Source: Streptomyces sp. A3M-1-3 (lineage in GTDB: Bacteria > Actinomycetota > Actinomycetes > Streptomycetales > Streptomycetaceae). Taken from it: DNA of 64,000 bases. Numbering within the stretch: position 1 is the first letter of the stretch; each line of letters starts with the position of its first letter. The position numbers and the translations under genes were made by a program. Below, piece by piece: positions 18,293 to 26,093 of the stretch. The notes beneath the pieces are model-generated. The model was not told the origin of the DNA, did no database searches, and saw only the letters and a list, made by a program, of their open reading frames with translations. Location: positions 38,001 to 102,000 of the forward strand of contig NZ_JANAVP010000026.1 in NCBI RefSeq assembly GCF_024213665.1. Reading direction: 5' to 3'.

Positions 18293-19651
18293 TCAGCGTG
18301 TACGGCTGGCTGCGACCGCCGGGATAGTCGGCGGTGCGGTGCCCAGGTTCGTCCTGCGTTCGCGGCCCGTGGTCTGCGCCCGGCGGCTGCCGGTTCCCTG
18401 GGCGAGGTTCTCGGCCAGGTGGGCCAGCAGCGAACTGGGGGTGCGCGGGGACGCGGTGAGGGTCCAGGTGGGGCGGTCGGCGTTCGGGCCGGCCCAGACG
18501 GTCCAGGTCGCGAGGGTCTGGTTCGGGTGCTGGGCGGCGAAGGCGTCGAACTGGACTCCCGCGTCTGCCGCAGGGGACGTCCAGCGGATCCAGCGCCCGT
18601 CCACGGTGTGCTTCCATCCGGCCTCGGAGAGGGGCCGCGTGGCGGCGGTGACGGTCCTTTCGTCCACCGGGGCGCTGACGGCTGTGTCCCAGCCGTCGCC
18701 GTCGGCGAGGTGATCCAGCAGTTCCTGCAGCACGGGGGCTGGGGTGGCGCCGGTCGTGGTGAGCACCCACATGCGGTCGGAGACCGGTGTCTCGTACGCC
18801 GCCACCGTCCATGCGGTCTCGTGGGCGGGGGCTTCGTGGGTGCGCTCGATGCGCAGGGTCTGGGATTCGTGGATGGCGTGAGTCGTCTCGTCGGACCAGG
18901 TGCGCCACTTCTCCCAATCGCCGTGTGCATCCAGGAAGGCGTCGAGCAGGGCGTCGTGGTCGCCGGCATCGGCCAGGTAGGCCGGAACGGTCTCCGGCTC
19001 CGGGCGGGACGGTGCGGGCTTGGCTGCGGTGAGGCCGAAGGTGGCGCGGGCCTCGGCGGCGGCGCGTTCGGTGTCGGTCAGGGGCGCCGCGCCGGGGCGC
19101 ATGTCGGCGGTGTGGACCTTCTCGAAGGCGAGCAGGGCCTGGGCGGGCGAGTCGAAGGTGTCGGCGACCTGGCGCAGGTGGTCCTCGCCGTGGAGGTAGA
19201 TGGACTTGCCGTTGCGGCCGAGGTAGGTGCCGACCGCGACGGTGGTGTGGCCGTCGTGGGCGTGGGCGTGGATGAGGAGCTGGCCGTGGCGGATGTCGTC
19301 GTGGATCTTCTGGGCTTCGTTGGAGACCCTGCGGATTTCGCTGCGGGTGCACCAGGGCATCGGGTAGTTGGCCCAGGTCCATTCCTCGTCCATGGCCTCC
19401 CGGAGCCGAGGGGTGATCTCGACGGTTATACCTTCGGCGGACAGGTGCTTGGCTGCGTCCTCGGCCCAGTAGGGCTCCTCGTGGTCGATGCGGACCAGGA
19501 CCAGGACGTTCTCGGCGACGACGGTCCAGTCGGCTGCCTCAAGACCCATGAGAGCGATGCGGGCCTGGGCGCCGGTCAGGACCGCGGTCACGGAGCTGGG
19601 GTGAGTGGGGTGGGTGTCGAGGCGGACGTGGGCGTCGATGGGGGGAGTCAC
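18293..19651 (-). CDS. DUF317-containing element protein
   Basis: A 452-residue protein and the last gene of the long minus operon. Residues about 30-190 form a domain common in Streptomyces elements (ITVEITPRLREAMDEEW, then CTRSEIRRVSNEAQKIHDDI). Residues about 260-440 hold a DUF317-like module (LSEAGWKHTVDGRWIRWTS, then WTLTASPRTPSSLLAHLAE). DUF317 proteins are largely confined to actinomycete plasmids and integrative elements; their biochemical role is not known. GTG 19651 follows a purine-rich site. Four more DUF317 genes or remnants occur in this window. Confidence 0.7.
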   Translation of the reverse strand: MTPPIDAHVRLDTHPTHPSSVTAVLTGAQARIALMGLEAADWTVVAENVLVLVRIDHEEPYWAEDAAKHLSAEGITVEITPRLREAMDEEWTWANYPMPWCTRSEIRRVSNEAQKIHDDIRHGQLLIHAHAHDGHTTVAVGTYLGRNGKSIYLHGEDHLRQVADTFDSPAQALLAFEKVHTADMRPGAAPLTDTERAAAEARATFGLTAAKPAPSRPEPETVPAYLADAGDHDALLDAFLDAHGDWEKWRTWSDETTHAIHESQTLRIERTHEAPAHETAWTVAAYETPVSDRMWVLTTTGATPAPVLQELLDHLADGDGWDTAVSAPVDERTVTAATRPLSEAGWKHTVDGRWIRWTSPAADAGVQFDAFAAQHPNQTLATWTVWAGPNADRPTWTLTASPRTPSSLLAHLAENLAQGTGSRRAQTTGRERRTNLGTAPPTIPAVAASRTR

Positions 19652-19717
19652 GTGGGGGTGTCGTCTCTTCTGCCGGTGGCCGGACCTTCGGGTCCGGCCA
19701 CCGGCGTATGCAGGGTG

Positions 19718-20836
19718 TTATCGGGTTGCTCGCGCAGCGCGGGCGGTGTGCGCGGCCGTGGTGGTCGGTGGGCCGGCGCGGGTGGTAGGCGCCGGGCGCG
19801 GTCGCTGCGGCGGGACCGTTCCGGTGGCGTGCTGCCAGCGGGTACGAACGGCGCCGATGTCGGCGAGGGATCGGCGGGCGCCGACGACGAGTTGGAACGG
19901 GGTGTTCGCCGGGTCGCCGGCATACGCCTCGATGCGCCGGCCCGTGTGGTCGGCGGTGGCCAGGAGGGAACGCTGCAGGGCGCGCTCGCCCCAGTGCTCT
20001 ACGGAACCAGCCGGTTCGGCCAGCAGGCGGAGCACTTCGCCCGGGTTGTTTCCGTCGTCCAACACACCGCGCTGCTGGGCCTCCCACAAGACGGTGACGG
20101 GGTCGACGGGCTCGCGGCGCCGGGCGAGGGTGGTCAGGCACTGCCACAGGCTGGCGTGCAGCGGCAGGGTGAGGTCGTCGGGGAGCAGCCACCGAATGGA
20201 GTCGATGTCGGCGGGGTGGGCGGTAGCGGTGGCGAGCAGCAGCTGCTCCTCCTCGACCGCATCGGTGCGGTCGGGCGCGATGGCTGGCGGCGTTTCCGGG
20301 GTGCGGGGCAGGACTCCGGCGCGCGGCGGGAAGCGGCTCGCGATGTCGTCCACGACCGCGGCGAGTGCGTCGGCCTCGGCGAGCACCGTCTGGATGGGGT
20401 GCGGGAGGGAGGCATCGTGGACGGTCTGGACGAGGCGTTCGGCGGCCGTCTGCAGCCGGCGGCGGGCGTGTTCGGCCTCGACCATCCGCGCGTAGGCCGG
20501 TGCGTGGCGGGGCCAGGGACAGACCTGGACGAGGGTGTGCAGGTACGAGGCGGTCAGTCCGCGCGCCTGCCCGCGTCCCTTGGCGAGCACGCGGTCGAGC
20601 CATTTGGTGTTCTTCGCGTGCTCGGCGGGGTTGGGCGGAGGCAGGGTGCTGATCGCGGCGAAGAGGGCGGCGTGCGCGGCGGTGGAGAAGGAGTCGGCGG
20701 CGATGCCGGTCACGTCGCCGAGACGGTGCGGGTCGAGGAGGAGGGCGCCGAGGAGGGCCTGCTCGACGTGGAACACCGGCTGCGGCGGTGCGATGGCGTC
20801 GAGGTCGTCTTCGTCGGGTTCCGGGGTGTGGGGCAT
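19718..20836 (-). CDS. Protein with two DnaB N-terminal-like domains, no helicase motor
   Basis: A 372-residue protein. The first half contains FHVEQALLGALLLDPHRLG, the helicase-loader/primase-interacting fold of DnaB N-termini. A second copy begins at EEEQLLLATATAHPADIDSI, with LHASLWQCLTTLARRREPVD. The RecA-like ATPase half of DnaB (Walker A) is missing. The ATG overlaps the methyltransferase stop (TGATG). Such headless DnaB proteins occur on actinomycete plasmids and could bind primase or the host helicase to steer element replication; this role is inferred. Confidence 0.72.
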   Translation of the reverse strand: MPHTPEPDEDDLDAIAPPQPVFHVEQALLGALLLDPHRLGDVTGIAADSFSTAAHAALFAAISTLPPPNPAEHAKNTKWLDRVLAKGRGQARGLTASYLHTLVQVCPWPRHAPAYARMVEAEHARRRLQTAAERLVQTVHDASLPHPIQTVLAEADALAAVVDDIASRFPPRAGVLPRTPETPPAIAPDRTDAVEEEQLLLATATAHPADIDSIRWLLPDDLTLPLHASLWQCLTTLARRREPVDPVTVLWEAQQRGVLDDGNNPGEVLRLLAEPAGSVEHWGERALQRSLLATADHTGRRIEAYAGDPANTPFQLVVGARRSLADIGAVRTRWQHATGTVPPQRPRPAPTTRAGPPTTTAAHTARAARATR

Positions 20837-22110
20837 CAGGCGGCGAGGGTGAAGTCGTCGGGGTCGAGGGTGACGCCGAGGTGTGGGGCGAGGAGGTGGC
20901 CGGCGAGCAATGGGGGTACGGCGTTGCCGATCTGCGAGAACTGCTGGCCCTTGTTGCCGGCCCAGGGGTAGTCGGCGGGGAAGGTCTGCAGGAGGCCAGC
21001 CTCGCGGGCGGTGATCCGGATCGGCTCCGGTACCGCCGGCGCGTCCGTGCCCTTCTCGTCCGTGTCCTTGGTCGGAGCCGAGGCCGGTTCGGCGACCCAG
21101 GTGCACTCGTTCGCCCGGTGCCCGAAGAACAGCGTGCCTGCCGGCTCGGACAGCGGACGGACGGTGGCGTTGGCCTGGTTGTTGCTGCGCAGGGACCAGG
21201 ACCAGCGGTGCGCCTCGGCGGTGAACGTCGGAGCCGGAGCGTCGGCGGCCCGGTTCTCGCGTATGCCGTGCCGGGCCTTCCAGCCAGCGCCTTCGCGGCG
21301 GGACTGCAGGACAACGCCGTCCGGCCGGGGCATCCATGTGCCGCGCTCTCGGGCGTCGGAGAGTGTCTTGCGGGAGCCCGACGGGAAGGGTTCGGGTCCG
21401 CCGCCGGCACAGACGGTGGGAACGGGCCGGTCGGTCGCACCCCACCCCAGTGCCTCGGCCATGCTGACCCAGCGGGCGCGGCCCGGCCCGAACAGCGATT
21501 CAGACTCGGCGACTTGGGAGTGCGTGGGAGTGGGAGGCTGTGCCGTGCGGACCCGGGAGGCGAGGAGGATCGCCCGCTTCCTGGTCTGCGGAACGCCGAA
21601 GTCGGCGGCGTTGACGATCCCGTACCAGACGGAGAACCCCCAGCCGCGCAGGACGGCCGCGTACTGCTTCCACAGCGGCAGGACGTCCGGCACCTCCTCC
21701 ATGGCCACCCAGTCGGGCTCGCCGACCGTGTTCAGAGCGTGCAGATAGCGCATGGGTTCGGCTGCGAGCAGGGAGCGCTCGTCGCGGCACGCGGCGAGGA
21801 GGCGTTCGCGGGTGTCACGTCCGGCGGCCAGATCCTCGACCGCCGCGTGCACCAGCGGCTGGTCGAGTAGGCCGAGGCGCTTGCCAGCCATGCTCCACGC
21901 CTGGCACGGCGGACTTGCGATCAGCCCCCGCGTCCGGCCGACCCACGGCCACGTCGGATACATCGCCACGTCGGTGCGGATCGTCAACTGGCCAGCCGCG
22001 GCACGGGTCTTACAGGCCCACTCGTCCCATTCCAGGCCGACGTCCCGCCCGCCCAGTACGGTCAGGGCGTGGCTCCAGCCGCCCGGCCCCGCGAAGAGGT
22101 CAAGTATCAA
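20836..22110 (-). CDS. C5-cytosine DNA methyltransferase (Dcm family)
   Basis: A 424-residue 5-methylcytosine methyltransferase with motifs in standard order: I DLFAGPGGWSHAL (SAM binding), IV SPPCQAWSMAG with the catalytic Cys, VI MEEVPDVLPLW (E-E-V instead of E-N-V), VIII PQTRKRAILLASR, and X QIGNAVPPLLAGHLL. Target specificity lies in the ~150 variable residues between VIII and X. The TTG start overlaps the stop of the PP-loop gene (TTGA). There is no restriction partner beside it, so it is probably an orphan methylase that protects the element on entry to a new host or marks its own DNA. Confidence 0.9.
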   Translation of the reverse strand: MILDLFAGPGGWSHALTVLGGRDVGLEWDEWACKTRAAAGQLTIRTDVAMYPTWPWVGRTRGLIASPPCQAWSMAGKRLGLLDQPLVHAAVEDLAAGRDTRERLLAACRDERSLLAAEPMRYLHALNTVGEPDWVAMEEVPDVLPLWKQYAAVLRGWGFSVWYGIVNAADFGVPQTRKRAILLASRVRTAQPPTPTHSQVAESESLFGPGRARWVSMAEALGWGATDRPVPTVCAGGGPEPFPSGSRKTLSDARERGTWMPRPDGVVLQSRREGAGWKARHGIRENRAADAPAPTFTAEAHRWSWSLRSNNQANATVRPLSEPAGTLFFGHRANECTWVAEPASAPTKDTDEKGTDAPAVPEPIRITAREAGLLQTFPADYPWAGNKGQQFSQIGNAVPPLLAGHLLAPHLGVTLDPDDFTLAA

Positions 22111-23030
22111 GAAGCCAGCCCGAAGTCGTCCTGGGCCAGCGCGTCCGCGTCACCCGGGCACGCCCAGGGCGAGCAGCCGTCCACCACGCCGTGCTCCAGT
22201 TCCTCTGCGTCGGCCGGCTCGTCCTGGCGGGCTGCCCGTTCGGCGGCGGTGACGTGGTCGATCGGCGCCTCGTCGAGAGGGACGCGGGAGCGGTGAAGGA
22301 ATGCCTGGCCAAGCAGGTGGTTGCCGGTGGCGTTGGCGCGGGCGTTTCCCTTCCGGATCGCGGCGTCGAAGTCGACGACGTCCTGCCACTCGTCGGGGCT
22401 GGTGTCGCGGATGTGCCTCCACTGAGAATTTCCGTGGAAAGGACAGCCGAGGCACGACGATTTCGGGGTGTCCGCGAGACCGAGTGACGTCAGGTAGCGG
22501 ATGCAGTCGCTGCGGGACCATCCCATATCGATGAGGGGATGCAGGTTGCGCATGTAGCGGACGTCGGCGTCCTTGGCGCGGTGGAATTCATCCGTCGAAA
22601 TTCCCACCCACTGCTCGACGAACACGTCCTTCGGGATACGCCGAGGGTAGGGGTATCCGAGAATTTCGCGGACCTTTTTCTTGATCGGCTTGATTTTATA
22701 TTCACCCGTGCACTGGCGTCGGGTCATGCCCTGCTTCCCGTCCTTATTCAGGATGTAGAGAGGCATGGACGCGAACCTGTGATCCGGGTCGAGTGCGTCG
22801 TTGCGGATGTTTCCGGAAGAGGCGCGCAGTACCGGTATTCCTGCGGGTGCGGCGATCTCCTTTTCGAGACGGTCGAGGTGGGCGTATACGGCGGCGGGTT
22901 CCCAGCCGGTGTCGGCGAATATTGCGTAATCGACCTTCGGGAGGACCCCTTCGGCGGAGAGGGCGAGCATGGCGCTGGACTGAATCCCGGCGCCGAGGGA
23001 TATGGCAAGAAACTGCGGGGTGGTGGAAAT
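22107..23030 (-). CDS. PAPS-reductase-like PP-loop protein (ATT start)
   Basis: A 307-residue protein of the phosphoadenosine-phosphosulfate reductase/PP-loop family. Visible are the nucleotide loop SLGAGIQSSAML, FADTGWEPAAVYAHLDRL, QCTGEYKIKPIKK and SSCLGCPFHGNSQWRHI, a Cys-rich block that could hold an Fe-S cluster as in DndC-type sulfur-transfer enzymes. No ATG, GTG or TTG lies near the domain start; AGGA is spaced 6 nt before an ATT codon at 23030, which I take as the start. The only other option is a CTG overlapping the trpA-like stop, which has no ribosome-binding site. Being coupled to a DNA methyltransferase, it may take part in DNA or RNA modification. Confidence 0.75.
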   Translation of the reverse strand: MSTTPQFLAISLGAGIQSSAMLALSAEGVLPKVDYAIFADTGWEPAAVYAHLDRLEKEIAAPAGIPVLRASSGNIRNDALDPDHRFASMPLYILNKDGKQGMTRRQCTGEYKIKPIKKKVREILGYPYPRRIPKDVFVEQWVGISTDEFHRAKDADVRYMRNLHPLIDMGWSRSDCIRYLTSLGLADTPKSSCLGCPFHGNSQWRHIRDTSPDEWQDVVDFDAAIRKGNARANATGNHLLGQAFLHRSRVPLDEAPIDHVTAAERAARQDEPADAEELEHGVVDGCSPWACPGDADALAQDDFGLAS

Positions 23031-23083
23031 GGCGATTCCTGACGGGAGTGGAGGGAAAGAGAGCGCCGGTGTCCCGGGCGGGA

Positions 23084-23869
23084 TCAGCGAGGCCGGTGTT
23101 GGAGGGCTCGGGCGTAGGCGGCGACGAGGGCGCTCGCAGCGTCGGGGCCCCGGTCCAGGGCGCGGACCACGGGCGTGCCGATCACGACGGCGTCGACCAG
23201 AGGGGCGACGGCGGCGGCGAGAAGCGGGGTGGAGATGCCGACCCCGGAGACGACGGGGAGCGGGCTGGCCGAGCGCAGCCGCCGCACTGCGGCGGAGAGA
23301 GCTTCGAGGTCGAGGTGCCCGCGGTATCCGGTCGGCGCGGCACTGGCGGGGGCGTAGAGCCACCCGGACGCGGTCGCGCTGATCGCGCCGAGCTGCCGTT
23401 CGGTCGATGTGCGGGGCGCGAAGCGCGGGGCGGTGAGGCCGGCGGTGGCGGCGATCTCACGCCAGGTGTCGGCCGCCTCGTCGGGGAGGTCGACGACCAT
23501 CACGCCGGCGGCGCCCGTGTCGGCGAATGAGTGGGCCAGGCCCTCGGGCCCGTGCTGGGTGACGGCTTCCCAGTAGGTCATGACGACGGTCGGCGCGTGG
23601 CGGGCGGCGTGCTCGACCGCGCGGAGGGTGCGGTCGAGCACGTTCCCGTTGTGCAGGGCGCGGCGGTATGCGGACTGGATGACGGGGCCGTCGAGGAACG
23701 GCGTGTGGTGGGCCAGTCCGATCTCGAACACGTCGGTTCCCGACGAGGCGAGCCGTTCGAGGACCCGGCGCTCTGCGGTCGGCGGATGCAGGCCAGCGGG
23801 CACGAACACGCCCAGGGAGCAGCGCGGTTGGGCCAGGGTTGTCCGGAGGGCTTCGGTGGGAGCGGGCAC
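23084..23869 (-). CDS. Orphan tryptophan synthase alpha-chain (TrpA)-like protein
   Basis: A 261-residue TIM-barrel protein resembling TrpA. FEIGLAHHTPFLDGPVIQ holds the equivalents of the catalytic Glu49 (FEIG) and Asp60 (LDG). Later landmarks are VVMTYWEAVTQHG, GVMVVDLPDEAAD, WLYAPASAAPTGYRG and VVSGVGISTP. The usual PFSDP stretch is changed to AHHTP and the indole-channel loop differs, so substrate may differ. No trpB, trpC or trpD is nearby; the gene sits between small element proteins and the PP-loop/methyltransferase genes. GTG 23869 begins MPAPTEALRTTLAQ. A new lyase or aldolase role on a phospho-sugar or base is possible. Confidence 0.78.
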   Translation of the reverse strand: MPAPTEALRTTLAQPRCSLGVFVPAGLHPPTAERRVLERLASSGTDVFEIGLAHHTPFLDGPVIQSAYRRALHNGNVLDRTLRAVEHAARHAPTVVMTYWEAVTQHGPEGLAHSFADTGAAGVMVVDLPDEAADTWREIAATAGLTAPRFAPRTSTERQLGAISATASGWLYAPASAAPTGYRGHLDLEALSAAVRRLRSASPLPVVSGVGISTPLLAAAVAPLVDAVVIGTPVVRALDRGPDAASALVAAYARALQHRPR

Positions 23870-23878
23870 GGCGTTGCT

Positions 23879-24499
23879 CTAGCGGCGGCGTCCCGCGAGC
23901 GGGGTGGGGGTACTCGCGGGGGTGGTGCCGGCTCCGCCCTGAGCCGCCGACTCGGGGGCCGTGTGCTGGGCTTTGGTCAGATCGGGCAGCGGCGGCTGGT
24001 GTTCAGGGTGGTCCTTCAGGTCCCGGGCGATGCCGGTTGCCGTGTAGTGGCAGCCGATCGCGCACAGGTCGAGGTGGTGGGCGGCGCCGGACAGGCTCTC
24101 GGCCAGGAGGGGCGCCGCTTCGGCGTGCCGAGCCTGGCGCACGGTGGCGTCGCCGACCGGCGGGCCGCCGGGAAATCCCGCAGCGTCCAGCGGGTTGGTG
24201 GCCACCATCGTCGACAGGTCCGCGGAGGCGAAGGCCGCGGCTTCGACGACGGAACTGAGCGTGTCCAGGGAGGATCGGCTGCCGGGCACGGTCGTGTACT
24301 GGCTGCCGTCGAGCACGGACAGACGGGTCAGGGTGCGCCCGATCAGCTCGTGGATGGCGAGGATCTTCGGAGCGACGTGCTGCAGCGTCTCGCTCCCTGG
24401 GGTGGCGTTCAACGCCTCGACGGTGGTGTGCAGGGCGGCGAAGTCGTCGCCGAGCTTTCGGAGGTGGTCGATCTGCAGGGAAAGGTCGATCTGACGCAT
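23879..24499 (-). CDS. Helical element protein, unknown function
   Basis: 206 residues, ATG 24499. Almost entirely helical for the first 150 residues (IDHLRKLGDDFAALHTTVEA, then LLAESLSGAAHHLDLCAIGC), with a Pro/Ala/Thr-rich disordered tail. No membrane segment or catalytic motif is seen. It lies 9 bp before the TrpA-like gene in the minus operon. I do not recognise a family; many similar helical bundles occur in this arm. Confidence 0.6.
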   Translation of the reverse strand: MRQIDLSLQIDHLRKLGDDFAALHTTVEALNATPGSETLQHVAPKILAIHELIGRTLTRLSVLDGSQYTTVPGSRSSLDTLSSVVEAAAFASADLSTMVATNPLDAAGFPGGPPVGDATVRQARHAEAAPLLAESLSGAAHHLDLCAIGCHYTATGIARDLKDHPEHQPPLPDLTKAQHTAPESAAQGGAGTTPASTPTPLAGRRR

Positions 24500-24529
24500 G
24501 ACGGTGTAAGGGGCCTCGAGGTGTAGGGG

Positions 24530-25120
24530 TCAGCGGGTGCGGCGCTGCGCCCGCGCGGCAGTCGGGCCAGCGAGCACCGCCTGGGAGGTGCGCCGGGCAG
24601 CGGTCGGAATTGCTGCGGGCGTCGGGATGCCGAGGTCGATGCGCACACCGAGTCCCTCGGCGTACAGGTGCGCTTCGGCGCGGACCACGGTGTTCACGGC
24701 CTCGCGCTCGCCCATGTCGGCGGGCAGTACGTGCCGGGCAGGGTCTTCGCTGGGGATGAAGCCGTGCTGCGTGAGGATGCCGCTCGCCTTGTCCGTGGCC
24801 GCTGTCGCGGTGACGGTTCCGTCGGCGAACCGGAAGTGCACGGCGGCCTTGGATATCGGGCCGCGGGTGGTGCTGGCGAGGTCGACAAAATCCATGGTGT
24901 GCGCCAGGAGCCCGTACATCGCCATACCGGCCCGCTCGTGCGCGTCCTCGGACGTGCCCGGCGGCAGCAGGTAGACGCTGCGGCCGTGGTCCTCGCGGGC
25001 GGTGAACCCGGCTCGGGTCAGGATGGCGTCGGCAGCGGGTATGCGGCGGTTGAGCACGGCGAACGTCCATCCGTCGTCGGCCGAGCCGATGAAGACATCA
25101 TGGTGGTCGGCGAAGGTCAC
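24530..25120 (-). CDS. Conserved element protein, unknown function
   Basis: 196 residues from GTG 25120. Mixed alpha/beta composition: DDGWTFAVLNRRIPAADAIL and HGRSVYLLPP at the front, AVHFRFADGTVTATA in the middle, and an Arg/Ala-rich tail. The layout (a short globular domain repeated around RAGFTAREDHGRSVYLLP and QHGFIPSEDPARHVLPAD) suggests an internal duplication. No known domain is recognised. It is co-oriented with its neighbours, 15 bp after the hydrolase gene. Confidence 0.6.
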   Translation of the reverse strand: MTFADHHDVFIGSADDGWTFAVLNRRIPAADAILTRAGFTAREDHGRSVYLLPPGTSEDAHERAGMAMYGLLAHTMDFVDLASTTRGPISKAAVHFRFADGTVTATAATDKASGILTQHGFIPSEDPARHVLPADMGEREAVNTVVRAEAHLYAEGLGVRIDLGIPTPAAIPTAARRTSQAVLAGPTAARAQRRTR

Positions 25121-25135
25121 GGAGTTCCCTGACGG

Positions 25136-26038
25136 TTAGCGTCTGGCCGCGGCGGTGATGCGGTCGGCGATGAGTTGCGGCTGGCGTAGCGGTAGGGCGT
25201 GGGTGGCATCCGGCACGATCTCCAGCTGAGCCTCGGGCAAGAGCTGCGCGAGGCGGCGGGTTTCGTCTGCAGGGATGTGGGCGTCCTGCTCGCCGGCCAG
25301 GATCTGGACCCGCTGCCCCAGCGCTTGCAGCGGTGCCGGGTCGTGGTGCTGCTGGGTGAGGTCGTTCCACAGGGCTGCGATGTCGGCTGTGGGCAGGGCG
25401 TGGAGCCCTTGCCGGCACGGCAGCGGCTGAGGCGATGCGCCTCGTGTGGTGGGTGGGCGCAGTGTCCAGCGGCTGGTGGCGGGCAGCTGCCGTCGGACGG
25501 TGTCGAGTAGCCGGGGTGCGCGGGTGCAGGCGGTGGCCAGCAGGTCACGGCTGCCGGCGAGGAGGGCTTGCCCGGCTCCGTTGCCGGTGCGGGTGCTCAG
25601 ACCACCGGGGGGCGGGGAGACCAGTACGAGCCCGCTGATCCGGGGCGCGAGACGCGGGTGGCGGGCGGTCAGCCGCATAAGCGTCATGGCGCCCATGGAA
25701 TGCCCGGCCAGCACGAGAGACCTGCGTGGCGCGGCGTGGCCGATGAGGTGTGCGAGGTCGTCAGCGAGCTGGTCCAGGGTGAGTGGGGCGGCTCCTCGGG
25801 TGGAGTGGCCGTGGCCGCGTTGGTCGTAGCGCACGACGCGCAGGTTCTGCTCGGTCAGCAGCGGCACATGGCGGCGCCAGAGGGCGGAGGTGACGGAGAG
25901 ACCGTGGACGAGGACCACGGTCCCCGGACCGTCGGCCGGGCCTTCGATGTGCGTGGAGAGCTGAGTGCCGTCTGGGAGCGGTACGGCCAACTGCCGTGCC
26001 GCGCTCGCAGCGTGGGGGTGGGTGACAGGGGAAGGCAT
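25136..26038 (-). CDS. Alpha/beta-hydrolase
   Basis: A 300-residue serine hydrolase. Oxyanion-hole region VVLVHGLSVTSALW, nucleophile elbow LAGHSMGAM, catalytic Asp in LAGEQDAHIPA and His in VPDATHALPL are all in place. ATG 26038 is preferred over GTG 26053 because GGAG lies just before it. The substrate is unknown. It follows the coupling-protein gene by 55 bp and is presumably read from the same transcript. Hydrolases of this type are common cargo on Streptomyces elements; nothing in the sequence ties it to transfer itself. Confidence 0.82.
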   Translation of the reverse strand: MPSPVTHPHAASAARQLAVPLPDGTQLSTHIEGPADGPGTVVLVHGLSVTSALWRRHVPLLTEQNLRVVRYDQRGHGHSTRGAAPLTLDQLADDLAHLIGHAAPRRSLVLAGHSMGAMTLMRLTARHPRLAPRISGLVLVSPPPGGLSTRTGNGAGQALLAGSRDLLATACTRAPRLLDTVRRQLPATSRWTLRPPTTRGASPQPLPCRQGLHALPTADIAALWNDLTQQHHDPAPLQALGQRVQILAGEQDAHIPADETRRLAQLLPEAQLEIVPDATHALPLRQPQLIADRITAAARR

Positions 26039-26093
26039 CAATCTCCGAAACACAGGACTGGGGTGTGCCGGGGCGAGGGGGCGGCCTGGATTC

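Noticed and set aside
17419..18969. A 516-codon minus-strand protein
   Set aside because: Codons before 18258 are Pro/Thr/Arg-rich shadow of the DUF317 gene; the phosphotransferase begins at ATG 18258.
18419..20971. An 850-codon plus-strand open frame rich in Gly and Val
   Set aside because: It is the complement of two real minus-strand genes and has the composition of an antisense frame.
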